Source of the DNA: Parachlamydiaceae bacterium
Lineage (GTDB): Bacteria > Chlamydiota > Chlamydiia > Chlamydiales > Parachlamydiaceae
NCBI GenBank assembly: GCA_013821265.1
Contig: JACDHD010000001.1
Span: 43,322-107,321 of the forward strand
Length of the DNA stretch: 64,000 nucleotides
Reading direction: 5' to 3'
Within the stretch, counting starts at the first letter, position 1. Each line of letters opens with the position of its first letter. Positions 50,910 to 59,727 of the stretch are shown here, one piece after another. The translations under genes were made by a program, and so were the position numbers. The notes beneath the pieces are model-generated. The model worked only from the letters and a program-made list of their open reading frames with translations. It searched no databases and had not been told where the DNA came from.

Positions 50910-52868
50910 CTATAATCCCGGCATAAACTGTCTAAATGTCCCCTGCTCACTGCGAAGATACATGTTTTTAGGGAGATAGTCATCACTTCGCAGCTTTGAC
51001 CAACCGAAAGAAGGTGTTTCCCGTCTTTTTGTGCTTAGATCAAAGACGCGACGAATACTATCAGAAATGGATCGATCCATAACGTCAATATTCAGATTTT
51101 GTGCCTTGACAAGGTCTTTTACACGGTCAACATCATTAGAAGCGGTATCGATATATGCGATGCTGTTTTCTTTGATAGGAATATCTTTCAACACAGCAGC
51201 CCAGAGACTAAAATAGACATCCCCATTCGGTTGTCTACCTGTAAAAAATTTCGCTTGTGTGTCTGCCAAAGTGCTCTCATCAATAGCAAACGCATAAGGC
51301 CCATAACCAAAGTGACCTTCGTTATTGCAGGACATGTACGTCCCTGGACCTGCAGCTCCAGATTTAGATTGCAGAATAGTTCTAGACTGCAGAATGCTCT
51401 CTAAGCCAGTTCGAGTCGCATGAAAAAAATCTGGAATTGGAACGTTGTTGCCTTGTTGTAATTTTCCTAATGTGCTTTGAAAGTAGTCGCTGACCTTTTT
51501 ATCGACTCCAGTCAATACTTTGATCTGTTTGATGGCATCTTCAACACGCTCCTGCTTCTCCGCGATGGTCACAACATTCATTAAATAGTCGTCACATGAA
51601 TAGAGACAGCATCCTGGAACAGCTGCCGATTTTAGGTATGGTTTGAACTGTGTAAGCCTATAAGAGAGCTTTTTAGCAATATCAACGAGGCGTTTATCCT
51701 CTTGTCCTAGAATTACTTTATTCTGAATGGCTTCATTGAGGTTTGAGATGGTTTTATTGACTAGCGTCTGCTTCTCAGCCACCTCCTCACTCTCGTCATC
51801 ACCAGCAGTCTGAGGAATGGAAATTGTTTCAAATTCTGTAAGATCTAGCTGCTTACCTGAAATGCTTTGCCAAACAGAATTCATGACAGCCAACTGTTCT
51901 GACGTGAGATCATTGAGGACAATAAAACTTTCATCACTTCGAGAAAAGGCGTTCATACTCCAGTTTGGAGACCCATTCAACAAAACTTTATTGTCAATCA
52001 GTGCAAACTTATGATGCAACTTACTTACAGCTTTTACGTTGACCCCTTCCGTCATTAGAAGTTTAACAGCCTCCTGATCTAGATGCTGTGTAACAACTTC
52101 AATGACAACACCTCTTTGACGCGCTTTTATCAAAGCACGGCTAGCATCTTTAAAGGTTAATTGATCGATCGAAACATAAATGTGATGCTGAGCACTATCG
52201 AATAAACTAATCATCTTCTGCTTGGCAACTTCATTCATCTGCGTTTCAACCACCCGAGGGCTTTCTGGTTGATTGTGAGGCAGGATATAAAGCTCTAACA
52301 GCTGATTGTCATAGTAACAAGAAAGAGGAGTGATTCCATGCCTCTGCTCTTGAGATTGAATATGCGTGGCCTCTTCATGTAGCTTTTCAGCTATTTCTGG
52401 ATTAAAATGCGCAATCGCCAAGTTTTTAGTTGTTACTAAACAGTTTGGAGTAAAGTTGCCAGACCCCAACCAGATGTAGGAACGATCCACAACAATAATC
52501 TTATGATGAAGATGACCCTCTCCCGTTTGTCGAGTCCCTACAGTAATAGAAGGATGAAGAAGCGATTGCACTCCTCCTATATGATCGCGGTCGATCATTA
52601 AATGGACATGTACCCCTTCAATAGCCTTCTGATTAAGTATTTTGATGAGTGATGAATCAGAAAAGGTAAAACTCATGAGCAAAATTGATGTTTCTGCATG
52701 ATTCACAAGTTCATAAACAGACTCTGACAATGTATTGTGAGCCACATCATGATTGCTAACGATAAGCGGAGTGTGTCCAATGTTTTCAATAAAACTCGCA
52801 GCAAACGCTCGGTCGCTATTAGCAGCAAAGGCAATAACTAATAAGATTTTTGTAATTACAGTCTTCAT
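50910..52868 (-). CDS. Exported phospholipase D with ADP-ribosyltransferase-like C-terminal domain
   Basis: 652 residues with a signal peptide (MKTVITKILLVIAFAANSDR). Two HKD motifs make a full PLD active site: HHKIIVVD with His121, Lys123 and Asp128, and HHKFALID near residue 285. After a helical middle (about 350-475) comes an extra domain (about 478-600) opening FHATRTGLESILQSRTILQS and continuing GPGTYMSCN, FGYGPYAFAID, VYFSLWAAVL. The H-A-T-x(5)-I-L opening and GxYMS turn recall ADP-ribosyltransferase/DarT-like folds, but motif assignment is uncertain. PLD effectors act on host phospholipids; a second catalytic head would be unusual. Confidence 0.8.
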   Translation of the reverse strand: MKTVITKILLVIAFAANSDRAFAASFIENIGHTPLIVSNHDVAHNTLSESVYELVNHAETSILLMSFTFSDSSLIKILNQKAIEGVHVHLMIDRDHIGGVQSLLHPSITVGTRQTGEGHLHHKIIVVDRSYIWLGSGNFTPNCLVTTKNLAIAHFNPEIAEKLHEEATHIQSQEQRHGITPLSCYYDNQLLELYILPHNQPESPRVVETQMNEVAKQKMISLFDSAQHHIYVSIDQLTFKDASRALIKARQRGVVIEVVTQHLDQEAVKLLMTEGVNVKAVSKLHHKFALIDNKVLLNGSPNWSMNAFSRSDESFIVLNDLTSEQLAVMNSVWQSISGKQLDLTEFETISIPQTAGDDESEEVAEKQTLVNKTISNLNEAIQNKVILGQEDKRLVDIAKKLSYRLTQFKPYLKSAAVPGCCLYSCDDYLMNVVTIAEKQERVEDAIKQIKVLTGVDKKVSDYFQSTLGKLQQGNNVPIPDFFHATRTGLESILQSRTILQSKSGAAGPGTYMSCNNEGHFGYGPYAFAIDESTLADTQAKFFTGRQPNGDVYFSLWAAVLKDIPIKENSIAYIDTASNDVDRVKDLVKAQNLNIDVMDRSISDSIRRVFDLSTKRRETPSFGWSKLRSDDYLPKNMYLRSEQGTFRQFMPGL

Positions 52869-52941
52869 GTTAATGATCTCCTTTGATGTATTGAAAGCAC
52901 TGGGCGCCTGAGTAACTACAATTATTTTTTCTATATGGTAG

Positions 52942-52994
52942 CCAGACCGTCCCGGTCTGGTCGTCCCTTTTTTTACCAGGCCGGGACGGCCTGG
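52942..52994. repeat. Hairpin pair E
   Basis: CCAGACCG-TCC-CGGTCTGG (52942-52960) and CCAGGCCG-GGA-CGGCCTGG (52976-52994). Their outer flanks GTAGCC and GGCTAC mirror each other, so the pair is itself an inverted repeat. It sits between the Ppx-like gene's end and the phospholipase start. Confidence 0.8.
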
Positions 52995-53028
52995 CTACTT
53001 TATCGGAAGCCATTCCGACCAACTAAAG

Positions 53029-54072
53029 TTACTTTTCGATGTTAGAAGGCTTAACCGCTTGATAATAAGAAGGAGAAACTAGGAGACCTTTGGTGGTGGT
53101 CGTCTCAATGGGACGAATTTCTTGAATATGGAGTGCTTTCATGATAGCGAGCGTCAAAATGCAGTTGGAGACGTCTACGTGGGCAAATGGATTGTTGAGC
53201 TCTTCATCCGTTTTATTTAAAGAATTTTCGATAAAATTTCTTAATCCGCTTCGCGTGATCACGTCACCTTGAGAAGCGAGGGGGCGAATGCTATGATAAA
53301 AGAGACGTCCGATCCCAATGACAGTCCCCTCAGCTTGAATTTTCTGCTTGATGATTGGATAAGCCTTTCGAGCAAACGCGCGGGCATAGCTGTCAGCGGC
53401 TTTAAGGTCTTCTTCACTCATAGGATTGGGTGAAATGGTATCTTCTATCTCATTTTCCTGTATCGCATCGACGATGTAGTTTTTAAAAGCAACCGAGCCC
53501 ATTTGTTCGCCCATGTAAACAGTTAAGCCCCCATTCGTATTTGCAGTTGTAATTTGAAGACTTCCCGTACCAATATCCCAAACAACAGATTCATCTGGAT
53601 TAAATTCACCTGAGGCCAACGCACTAAAATAGGCAATTGCGCCCTCTTCTCTCTGAGGAATAATCTGAACCTGAATGTTTGTTTGCTTTTCGATCTCTGA
53701 AATAAATTCTTTGCTGTTATTCGATTTGCGAAAAGCCGATGTCGCAATCGCTACAATCTTTTGAACTTGGTATTCATTGGTTATTTCTTTAATTTCTTTA
53801 AAAGTTCTTAATCCGAGCTCTTTTGTTTCCACATCAAAAGTCCCATCTACAGATTTGTCAAGAGCGGCTTGGTAAGGAACTGGAAAAGAAGTATCTAAAA
53901 TGATTTCAATAATTTGGTTAGATTCGGTATCAACGTCAGCAATTGCCACTTTTGTCCCGCCAGAGCCTATATCGATTGCGGCTCGTCGTTCAACAGATGC
54001 ATTAACTTGAATAAAAGAAACTAGGGAAGTCGTCAGAATGACGATAAAGAGTTTTTGGATAAAGCTTGTCAT
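53029..54072 (-). CDS. Exported Ppx/GppA-family phosphatase
   Basis: 347 residues from ATG 54072 (AGGAG 7 nt upstream; the GTG at 54075 is one codon earlier). A hydrophobic signal segment (TSFIQKLFIVILTTSLVSFI) precedes the actin-like ATPase core. Core motifs: RRAAIDIGSGGTKVAIADVD (phosphate 1), VVWDIGTGSLQITTAN (phosphate 2), AIATSAFR and REEGAIAYFSAL. Ppx/GppA enzymes hydrolyse polyphosphate or pppGpp and are normally cytoplasmic. A signal peptide on this member suggests action in the envelope or host on nucleotides or polyphosphate. Lone gene. Confidence 0.82.
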   Translation of the reverse strand: MTSFIQKLFIVILTTSLVSFIQVNASVERRAAIDIGSGGTKVAIADVDTESNQIIEIILDTSFPVPYQAALDKSVDGTFDVETKELGLRTFKEIKEITNEYQVQKIVAIATSAFRKSNNSKEFISEIEKQTNIQVQIIPQREEGAIAYFSALASGEFNPDESVVWDIGTGSLQITTANTNGGLTVYMGEQMGSVAFKNYIVDAIQENEIEDTISPNPMSEEDLKAADSYARAFARKAYPIIKQKIQAEGTVIGIGRLFYHSIRPLASQGDVITRSGLRNFIENSLNKTDEELNNPFAHVDVSNCILTLAIMKALHIQEIRPIETTTTKGLLVSPSYYQAVKPSNIEK

Positions 54073-54075
54073 CAC

Positions 54076-54356
54076 ACATCTCCTTGATGGTTGAATTAGA
54101 GTTTATCCTTATAAAGGTTAAGTGAATTGCGAATTAATATCAATGAAAATTGCAACTATTTTTAATTAAATTTAATTATTTACTTAATTTAATTTTAACT
54201 ACTATATTGATTATAAAAAAACGACAACCGAACCAATATCATTTACTTAAACAATTAATTTACTTAAACTTCTACTTCTAATCCCCAATCACTTGCCGAC
54301 CTTGCAAATAATTTTCAAGTAATCAAAGTTATCCGCTCATATCCATCGACAAGTCC
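54076..54356. other. AT-rich gap, no gene seen
   Basis: Contains TTTAATTAAATTTAATTATTTACTTAATTTAATTTT-type AT-rich DNA, probably the promoter region of the Ppx-like gene. No repeat of the hairpin families is present. Confidence 0.4.
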
Positions 54357-56066
54357 TTAGTCTGCCAATGAAGCAGGGGCTGTATAAAGCCTTTTGATAA
54401 GGTTAGAGATCAATTCACGGCTTTCTGCAGCCGTAAATGTTTTATCTCTTTCTATTATAGCTGTCTCCTTAGATAAAATATCATCTTTAATATGAATTTG
54501 AAACCAATGTGAATAATCGCTTCTTCGCAAATGATACATCCACGTAGCATCATCCACACCTTCAGCTATTTGCAAAAAAATCATTAAGTTTTGAGCTTTC
54601 AAATACAAGGCATTATTAGGACCACGGAAATAAAAGCAAAGTTCATCATCAAGATTACCTGTAGCATATTTTCTGGTGTGCCGTTTATGTTGTTGCAGGG
54701 GTTTATAAGCTTTAACAATTTTAATAGCGCTTATCGGTGTTCGCTGCCATACAAGAAGTTCATCATCATTTGGTATTGGAATCTCAACGTTTGGCAATGC
54801 TTCTCCAATGATTTTACTAACCTTTTCCATTATAGCCGGAGCTTGAGGTCCCATAAGGATGATGACATTAAGAACTTTTAGGGCATCCGGTTCTATCGCT
54901 TCTGGATGCACTGTAATCAAAATAGTTCCTTCTTGTATCAATGAAACCGTAAGACTTTGTTGTGCAGCAGGCATTAAATGATGTGCCTCATCAATAATAA
55001 TCCAATGGGGCCTACCAGTACTCGCTTTTAAATTAATTAATTTGGTGGATATATTAACAAAAAAAGCAGGACGCTCATTGAGATCTATTCCTAACGTATT
55101 TACAACGATACTATGAGAAGGATCTTTTAATAGATCAATAACCTGCTCTACAGAAGGGGCAATTTTGGCTTCCCCCACACTAAAAGAATTTTCTAGCTTT
55201 TCATAATCTCCTTCTGGATCAAAAATACAAAACTGAAAACTTTTCAAGACCATTTTTTCTGTAAGTACAGTTGCTAATGTTGATTTACCAATCCCCGAAT
55301 TTCCTGCAATCAAAACACGATCAGCTGGTGCCAGCTCAACCAATATGTTGTCTCTATCAGTGCCAATAGGTATTTTATGTTGTACCTTAGAAAAAAACTC
55401 GTATTCATTTTCTAGCAGTTGCTTAATAATCTCTGCGACACCAAGACTTGAAGGGTTCATGGTGGTCAATGCAGCGCTTTGCTTAACCGCTGCAGATGCA
55501 TTTGCCACAGCAACACCTAATCCTACCGCACGCAAAAAAGAATGATCATTCTCCGCATCTCCTATACCTACAACATTGTGCATTGATAGACCAAGTTCTT
55601 TGAGCACAGCTGTCAGGCCAGTAGCCTTGTTCACGCTACTTGGTAAAATCATTACAGCGCCTTTATTAAAGATGATATTTAACTCGAGATTCATTTCACG
55701 GATAACCTTGAGCACAGTTATCTCTTGGGGTTCATGTGTAGAGACAATGACATTACCAATCATAATTGGGGTCACACCACAAGCTTTAAGTTTTTCTATA
55801 AATTCTGGTGGCGGGGGTTCCGCAAGGAGTTGCTGAGCTTGGCTTTGAGGTGTGTAGATGAGAGCACCATTTTCAGCAACAACACGATCAAATAAATCTA
55901 AACGTTCAAAAATCTTTTTGAGTTCTTCTATTTGTCGACCTGTAACAAGTATCAATCTGCGGCCGCTTGCTTTGAGTTTGGTAAGTGCAAGTATAGTTTC
56001 TTCGCTAACCTTTCCATTTATGGATAAAGTTCCATCATAATCTAATGCTAGGGCCATGAAATACAT
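54357..56066 (-). CDS. HAD-IIB phosphatase fused to a HerA-like ATPase domain
   Basis: 569 residues. N-terminal Cof-type HAD hydrolase (about 1-215): ALDYDGTLSINGKVS with the nucleophile Asp, LILVTGRQIEEL and GIGDAENDHSFL. C-terminal P-loop ATPase (about 235-480): Walker A LIAGNSGIGKSTLATVL, IFDPEGDYEKL, Walker B HWIIIDEAHHLMP, typical of HerA/DUF87-like pumps. A C-terminal tail of about 90 residues (YHLRRSDYSHWFQIHIKDDI) is unassigned. No signal peptide; start at ATG 56066 or 56057. HerA-like ATPases translocate nucleic acid or peptides, and the HAD part would remove a phosphate from a sugar or nucleotide. How the two work together is not known. Confidence 0.8.
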   Translation of the reverse strand: MYFMALALDYDGTLSINGKVSEETILALTKLKASGRRLILVTGRQIEELKKIFERLDLFDRVVAENGALIYTPQSQAQQLLAEPPPPEFIEKLKACGVTPIMIGNVIVSTHEPQEITVLKVIREMNLELNIIFNKGAVMILPSSVNKATGLTAVLKELGLSMHNVVGIGDAENDHSFLRAVGLGVAVANASAAVKQSAALTTMNPSSLGVAEIIKQLLENEYEFFSKVQHKIPIGTDRDNILVELAPADRVLIAGNSGIGKSTLATVLTEKMVLKSFQFCIFDPEGDYEKLENSFSVGEAKIAPSVEQVIDLLKDPSHSIVVNTLGIDLNERPAFFVNISTKLINLKASTGRPHWIIIDEAHHLMPAAQQSLTVSLIQEGTILITVHPEAIEPDALKVLNVIILMGPQAPAIMEKVSKIIGEALPNVEIPIPNDDELLVWQRTPISAIKIVKAYKPLQQHKRHTRKYATGNLDDELCFYFRGPNNALYLKAQNLMIFLQIAEGVDDATWMYHLRRSDYSHWFQIHIKDDILSKETAIIERDKTFTAAESRELISNLIKRLYTAPASLAD

Positions 56067-56278
56067 AAGGTTCTCTTTGAAACAAGTTCTTACATAATTT
56101 CACCTTACGCAAAAGGAACTTTTTTCGTAAGATGATAAGCTTCGTTTTAGGAAATATATTGAAATGTTCAAAACGTGTTAGAAAAGAAACATATCAAGAA
56201 GAGAAACTTTTGGAGAGAAACGAGGCCGACTGCCTACGGCGGACATGACTGATTGTTAGAAATCGCAATCAGAAGTTC

Positions 56279-56297
56279 AAGGGGACAGAGTCCCCTT
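56279..56297. repeat. GGGGAC hairpin at the end of a truncated gene
   Basis: AAGGGGAC-AGA-GTCCCCTT, same as at 12341-12359. The minus-strand TAA of the outer membrane protein fragment begins within it. Preceding bases GAAATCGCAATCAG resemble the end of the inverted repeat at 12316-12333. Confidence 0.75.
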
Positions 56298-56793
56298 AAA
56301 ATTTAATGCCTAGACCTGCTCCTGTTTTGAAACCTCCGATATCGACATGTGTTTCAAAATGAACAGGCTGGTACAGGTAGTCTGCGAATAGATCAATAAA
56401 TATACAATCATTGATGAAATAGAGAATCCCGCTTTTTAGTACGCCGCCAATAACCAGTTTCGATACTTTTTCATGACTGCAGTAAGAATCATTTTTTACC
56501 CAAATTCTACCCAGACTCGGTCCAATGCCCACATAACCGGTGACTTGGTCACAAAAATGATAAGGCAATCTGATTCCAAGACTGATGTTTGCTGCGCTGA
56601 CTCTCGTTGGATCTTTCAATCCCTCAGATCTTCCATGTTTAGTGAACCAATCAAAGTTTACCCACGTCTCATAGCAGTCACACCATTTGGTTGAAGCTTC
56701 CAATTCATAGCAGCCACTGACATTTCCATAAATTTCTCTAAAGCGGTCAGATGAATGAAAGAAAGCAGTGGAACGTATCTCTAAGGTGGTGAA
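56296..56793 (-). pseudogene. C-terminal fragment of an outer membrane beta-barrel protein
   Basis: An open frame of 166 residues without a start codon of its own and preceded by an in-frame stop at 56794. It ends in a beta-barrel C-terminus: VHFETHVDIGGFKTGAGLGI then KF, with the terminal Phe. Strands are visible as RVSAANISLGIRLPYHFCDQ, VTGYVGIGPSLGRIW and IGGVLKSGILYFINDCIFID. A TTG at 56703 could start a 135-residue remnant, but the barrel would be incomplete. A truncated OMP gene is most likely. Confidence 0.7.
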
Positions 56794-56875
56794 TTACCAT
56801 ATAAGCTGACATCCCATCTGGTGTAATAGCTATACCATAAGGATTATTGTCGACACCAAAACTATATTGGCTGGA
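56790..56875 (-). pseudogene. YVTN/NHL beta-propeller blade remnant
   Basis: SSQYSFGVDNNPYGIAITPD and GMSAYM reads like one blade of a YVTN-type propeller. It abuts, in a different frame, the truncated outer membrane protein fragment. No start or further blades are present upstream because the hydrolase-SnoaL gene begins there. This looks like a join of two decayed genes. Confidence 0.6.
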
Positions 56876-57826
56876 TTAAACCAACTGATCGAGAAGGTGT
56901 TTCATATCGAGATATGCCCAGTATTCTATAATCTTGTCGTGACTTATGCGATAAACAGTAACCCCGGTATAAGAGATAGATTTTCCTGTAGGCATAATTC
57001 CTTTAAATTCTCCTTGATGCGTTCCGTGTGCTTGCCATTGGATCACTACTAAGTCGTCTTCACAAATGACTGAGCTGTTTTTCACCATTAAATCAGGAAA
57101 GCCCTTTAACCATGCTTGAACAACATTTTTCATCGATGCAGGTCCATAGAAATCTCCAAGTAAACTATGAATCACACAGTTTTGGTGAATCAGTTCATCG
57201 ATGGCTTTTAAATTTTTATCATCCCATACACGATGAGCATATGCTTCAGCCACTAGCTTGATTGCTTTTTTCTCATTTGAGGAAATCTTTGCCTTAATGG
57301 CTTCAAGAGCCTCTGGAAAGGTTTCTTTGTAGTAGTCTCCTCCAAAATGCCCCTGATCGATGGACTCGTGGTAATCCGTATTAAGTTTTTTGTGAACCAA
57401 ACGCGCTTCTTCGATAGGAATCCAAGGATCATTCTGACTTGCAAACTGAATGATCCATTTTTGATTTTTCTTAATCGCATCCCAATTCCAAGGAGAATCG
57501 AAATATCCACTCAATTTTTCTGCTTCAATGCCTAAATCGCTATGGTAAGCGCCTACTAAGACAGTACCCAAAAGGCGATTTTCTTCGGCAAATTTCATAG
57601 CAGCAATAGCGCCTGAGGAGTGTCCAATGACAATCGTGTTTTCATCAGCTTTGAGAGTATCTTTTAAGAAAGGAATCCAATAGGAGGCGCGTGCTAAAAC
57701 TGCGTCTGGAAACTGCGGGGCTTTGACTTCAATGCCAATTTTTTCCAATTCTCTTTTGAGATAAGGGATCCAGTTGTCAGTTGGCTTACCGCCACCATTC
57801 CCATGAATTAAAATTGCTTTAATCAA
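56876..57826 (-). CDS. RBBP9/YdeN-like serine hydrolase fused to a SnoaL-like domain
   Basis: 316 residues. The N-terminal hydrolase (about 1-180) has AILIHGNGGG, the nucleophile elbow IVIGHSSGAIAA, and the catalytic His in SIDQGHFGGDYY. The SnoaL-like ester-cyclase domain (about 190-316) has ELIHQNCVIHSLLGDFYGPA, FPDLMVKNS, HGTHQGEFKGIMPTGKSISY and KIIEYWAYLDMKHLLDQL. A hydrolase and polyketide-cyclase-like domain in one chain suggests sequential action on one ester substrate. It has no signal peptide and is cytoplasmic. No partner gene nearby. Confidence 0.82.
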   Translation of the reverse strand: MIKAILIHGNGGGKPTDNWIPYLKRELEKIGIEVKAPQFPDAVLARASYWIPFLKDTLKADENTIVIGHSSGAIAAMKFAEENRLLGTVLVGAYHSDLGIEAEKLSGYFDSPWNWDAIKKNQKWIIQFASQNDPWIPIEEARLVHKKLNTDYHESIDQGHFGGDYYKETFPEALEAIKAKISSNEKKAIKLVAEAYAHRVWDDKNLKAIDELIHQNCVIHSLLGDFYGPASMKNVVQAWLKGFPDLMVKNSSVICEDDLVVIQWQAHGTHQGEFKGIMPTGKSISYTGVTVYRISHDKIIEYWAYLDMKHLLDQLV

Positions 57827-57904
57827 TTGTGACTCCCGATTTTAAACTGCAGGTTTTTTAAATTCTTATAACAGAACGTGACTCAACAGTGCAAGGGGGT
57901 TTAG

Positions 57905-57950
57905 AACACTCCCTACAATGGGGGTCCAGAGGGTTCACACCCTTTGGAAA
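57905..57950. repeat. R2 element overlapping the end of the 49-residue-repeat gene
   Basis: CCCTACAATGGGGGTCCAGA then GGGTTCACACCCTTTGG. CCAGAGGGT and ACCCTTTGG pair as a hairpin. The minus-strand stop codon TGA (57935-57937) of the repeat gene lies inside it. Confidence 0.7.
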
Positions 57951-59182
57951 ACAGCTTGCGCAGCTAAGCTAATTGTATCTGTTAGATAAACGAGGGTGGA
58001 AGCACAAGGCTTAATCACATAGTCGTTCAAGAGATTCCCTAGCGTAGACGAAACTGAACTAATGGCTTGAAATGTAGGAGCAATCAGATGTTTGAAGACA
58101 AATAGCGCTGCTTGACTTATTGCCGATCCGAGCTCACTTAAAACATTTCCAATCAATTTAGCAACAAAAGTAATCACTTGTCCGATTCCTTTAAGAGTAG
58201 GTAAAATAACAAATTTCCATGCGGGAATAACTATATGTTCAAATGTCCACTGAGCTGCAAGGGCCACCGTGTTACTGATTTGATAAAGAGCTGATCCAAC
58301 TTGATTAACGAGAAAGTTTACGACTTGCCAAGCACCCCGCAGGACAGGAAAAATAGCCTTTTCCCATAAAGGAACGAGGACTTGATTAAATGTCCATTGA
58401 GCGACTTGAGTGACTAAATTACCTAATGCTTGTAAGGCTGATCCCACTTTGCTCACAATAAAATGAACCACATGTCCAACTTCTTTTAAAATAGGAAAGA
58501 GAACCTTTTTCCATAAAGGAGCTAAAACATTTTTAAATATGAATTGAGCTGCAGTGGCAATCACATCTGCCACAGCTTTAACTGCATTGGAAATATGTGT
58601 CGTTATAAAACAAACTGTTGTTTCAATGGCTATAGCAATGGGAACAAGAACATGATTCCAAATAGGTGCAAGAACATGATGAAATACCCATGTTGCTGCT
58701 AGAGAGACCTTTTCAGCTACAAACTGCACAACCTTAGGAAGAGATTGAATCAGATACTTAGGGGCTGCGTAAAGGATTCCATAGCAAGGAACTGCTCCAA
58801 ATAAGAAAAGCTTTTTCCCCACTGTCTTAAAGACTTCTCCTACTTTAATCAGTGTCTCAAAACCGACTTTGCTTCCCAGAGAAAGAGTTATTTTCCCTTG
58901 TAAATAGGTTAGTGCTCCATAAAGCATAAAGGTATAAAAAGATCCAAATAATACAGTCGCTATGACAACAACCTTAGTTGTTAAAGAAAGAGACCTATCC
59001 GAATAATACCATTTTTTACAATTCCCCATAGTCAAGTCATAAGGATTCTGTACCAAAATATCATAACCAGCTCCCCCTAATGTTTTTAGAACTTTGGCAG
59101 GTATCGAACTTGCATTATCATCCCAAGCTTCTTCTGCATGATTTAAAGCGAATGGATTAAATGAAAAATTTGGAATAGACAT
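57935..59182 (-). CDS. Amphipathic protein with four 49-residue tandem repeats
   Basis: 415 residues from ATG 59182 (AAGGA 5-6 nt upstream), MSIPNFSFNPFALNHAEEAW. Residues 1-157 include hydrophobic helices (KVVVIATVLFGSFYTFMLYG near 70-89). Four exact-length 49-residue repeats follow (158-206, 207-255, 256-304, 305-353) and a partial fifth. Each unit has the pattern A-A-x-W-x-F-x-x-V-L-x-P-x-W-x-x-x-x-x-P and ends with a G-S-A-L-x-x-L-G-N-like turn. The units are hydrophobic and amphipathic, suggesting membrane-inserting or membrane-bound helices. No known family. The last codons lie within an R2 element. Confidence 0.72.
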   Translation of the reverse strand: MSIPNFSFNPFALNHAEEAWDDNASSIPAKVLKTLGGAGYDILVQNPYDLTMGNCKKWYYSDRSLSLTTKVVVIATVLFGSFYTFMLYGALTYLQGKITLSLGSKVGFETLIKVGEVFKTVGKKLFLFGAVPCYGILYAAPKYLIQSLPKVVQFVAEKVSLAATWVFHHVLAPIWNHVLVPIAIAIETTVCFITTHISNAVKAVADVIATAAQFIFKNVLAPLWKKVLFPILKEVGHVVHFIVSKVGSALQALGNLVTQVAQWTFNQVLVPLWEKAIFPVLRGAWQVVNFLVNQVGSALYQISNTVALAAQWTFEHIVIPAWKFVILPTLKGIGQVITFVAKLIGNVLSELGSAISQAALFVFKHLIAPTFQAISSVSSTLGNLLNDYVIKPCASTLVYLTDTISLAAQAVFQRV

Positions 59183-59292
59183 CAAATTCCTTACTGTTAT
59201 AAATAATAGATTAAGAGTATAGTGTAATTTTTCATAAAAAGAAAGGTCAATGTTATTAATGGTCACATCGTTGATAAATTAAATATTCCTAA

Positions 59293-59410
59293 TTTGGAGT
59301 GCGTTGCTTGAGCCGCTTTCATAGGGGTCGCCTTGACAACCCCACAGTTCGTTGTGACATCGGAAAAGCCCATGTTTGTGAAGCGGCGGCAGGCCACCGC
59401 ACTCCAAAAA
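59293..59410. repeat. Imperfect inverted repeat in the gap 59183-59727
   Basis: TTTGGAGTGCGTTGCTTGAG and CCGCTTTCA (59293-59322) pair imperfectly with TGTGAAGCGGCGGCAGGCC and ACCGCACTCCAAA (about 59376-59408). This GGAGTGCGG...CCGCACTCC type recurs in several bacterial genomes as a small mobile element. Confidence 0.65.
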
Positions 59411-59440
59411 ACACATAAATATTTTTTAACTTTTCTGAAC

Positions 59441-59605
59441 TTTGAGGCATCTGAAAGGCTGTTCTTTAGAACCCTCACTACAAATGGGAGTCCAGAGGGT
59501 TAGGGGACACAGTTCCCTTGCCGAGGGAGCTGAAAATGTTTGCTTCGTAGGCAAAGGAACCCGTGGCAATCGCCACTAGCGTGGCTTATTAACCGCTTCG
59601 CGGTT
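59441..59605. repeat. R2 element, GGGGAC remnant and paired short hairpins (copy 2)
   Basis: R2 from 59441 (TTTGAGGCATCTGAAAGGCT, then ACCCTCACTACAAATGGGAG, then TCCAGAGGGTTAGGGGAC) leads into a GGGGACACAGTTCCC remnant. GCCAC-TAGC-GTGGC (59572-59585) and AACCGC-TTC-GCGGTT (59591-59605) are an inverted copy of the pair at 42270-42303. The rest up to 59727 is empty apart from the ribosome site GAGGG. Confidence 0.7.
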
Positions 59606-59727
59606 TAAATGTGCAAATTCCAAGTCCAGCTTTAGGAGGACCAAAAACTAACTATCAATTGATTGCAAAGAAAACCTCACCTTGTTAGAAAAAATTTGAG
59701 ACCTTGGTTTAAAGAAAGAGGGAATTC

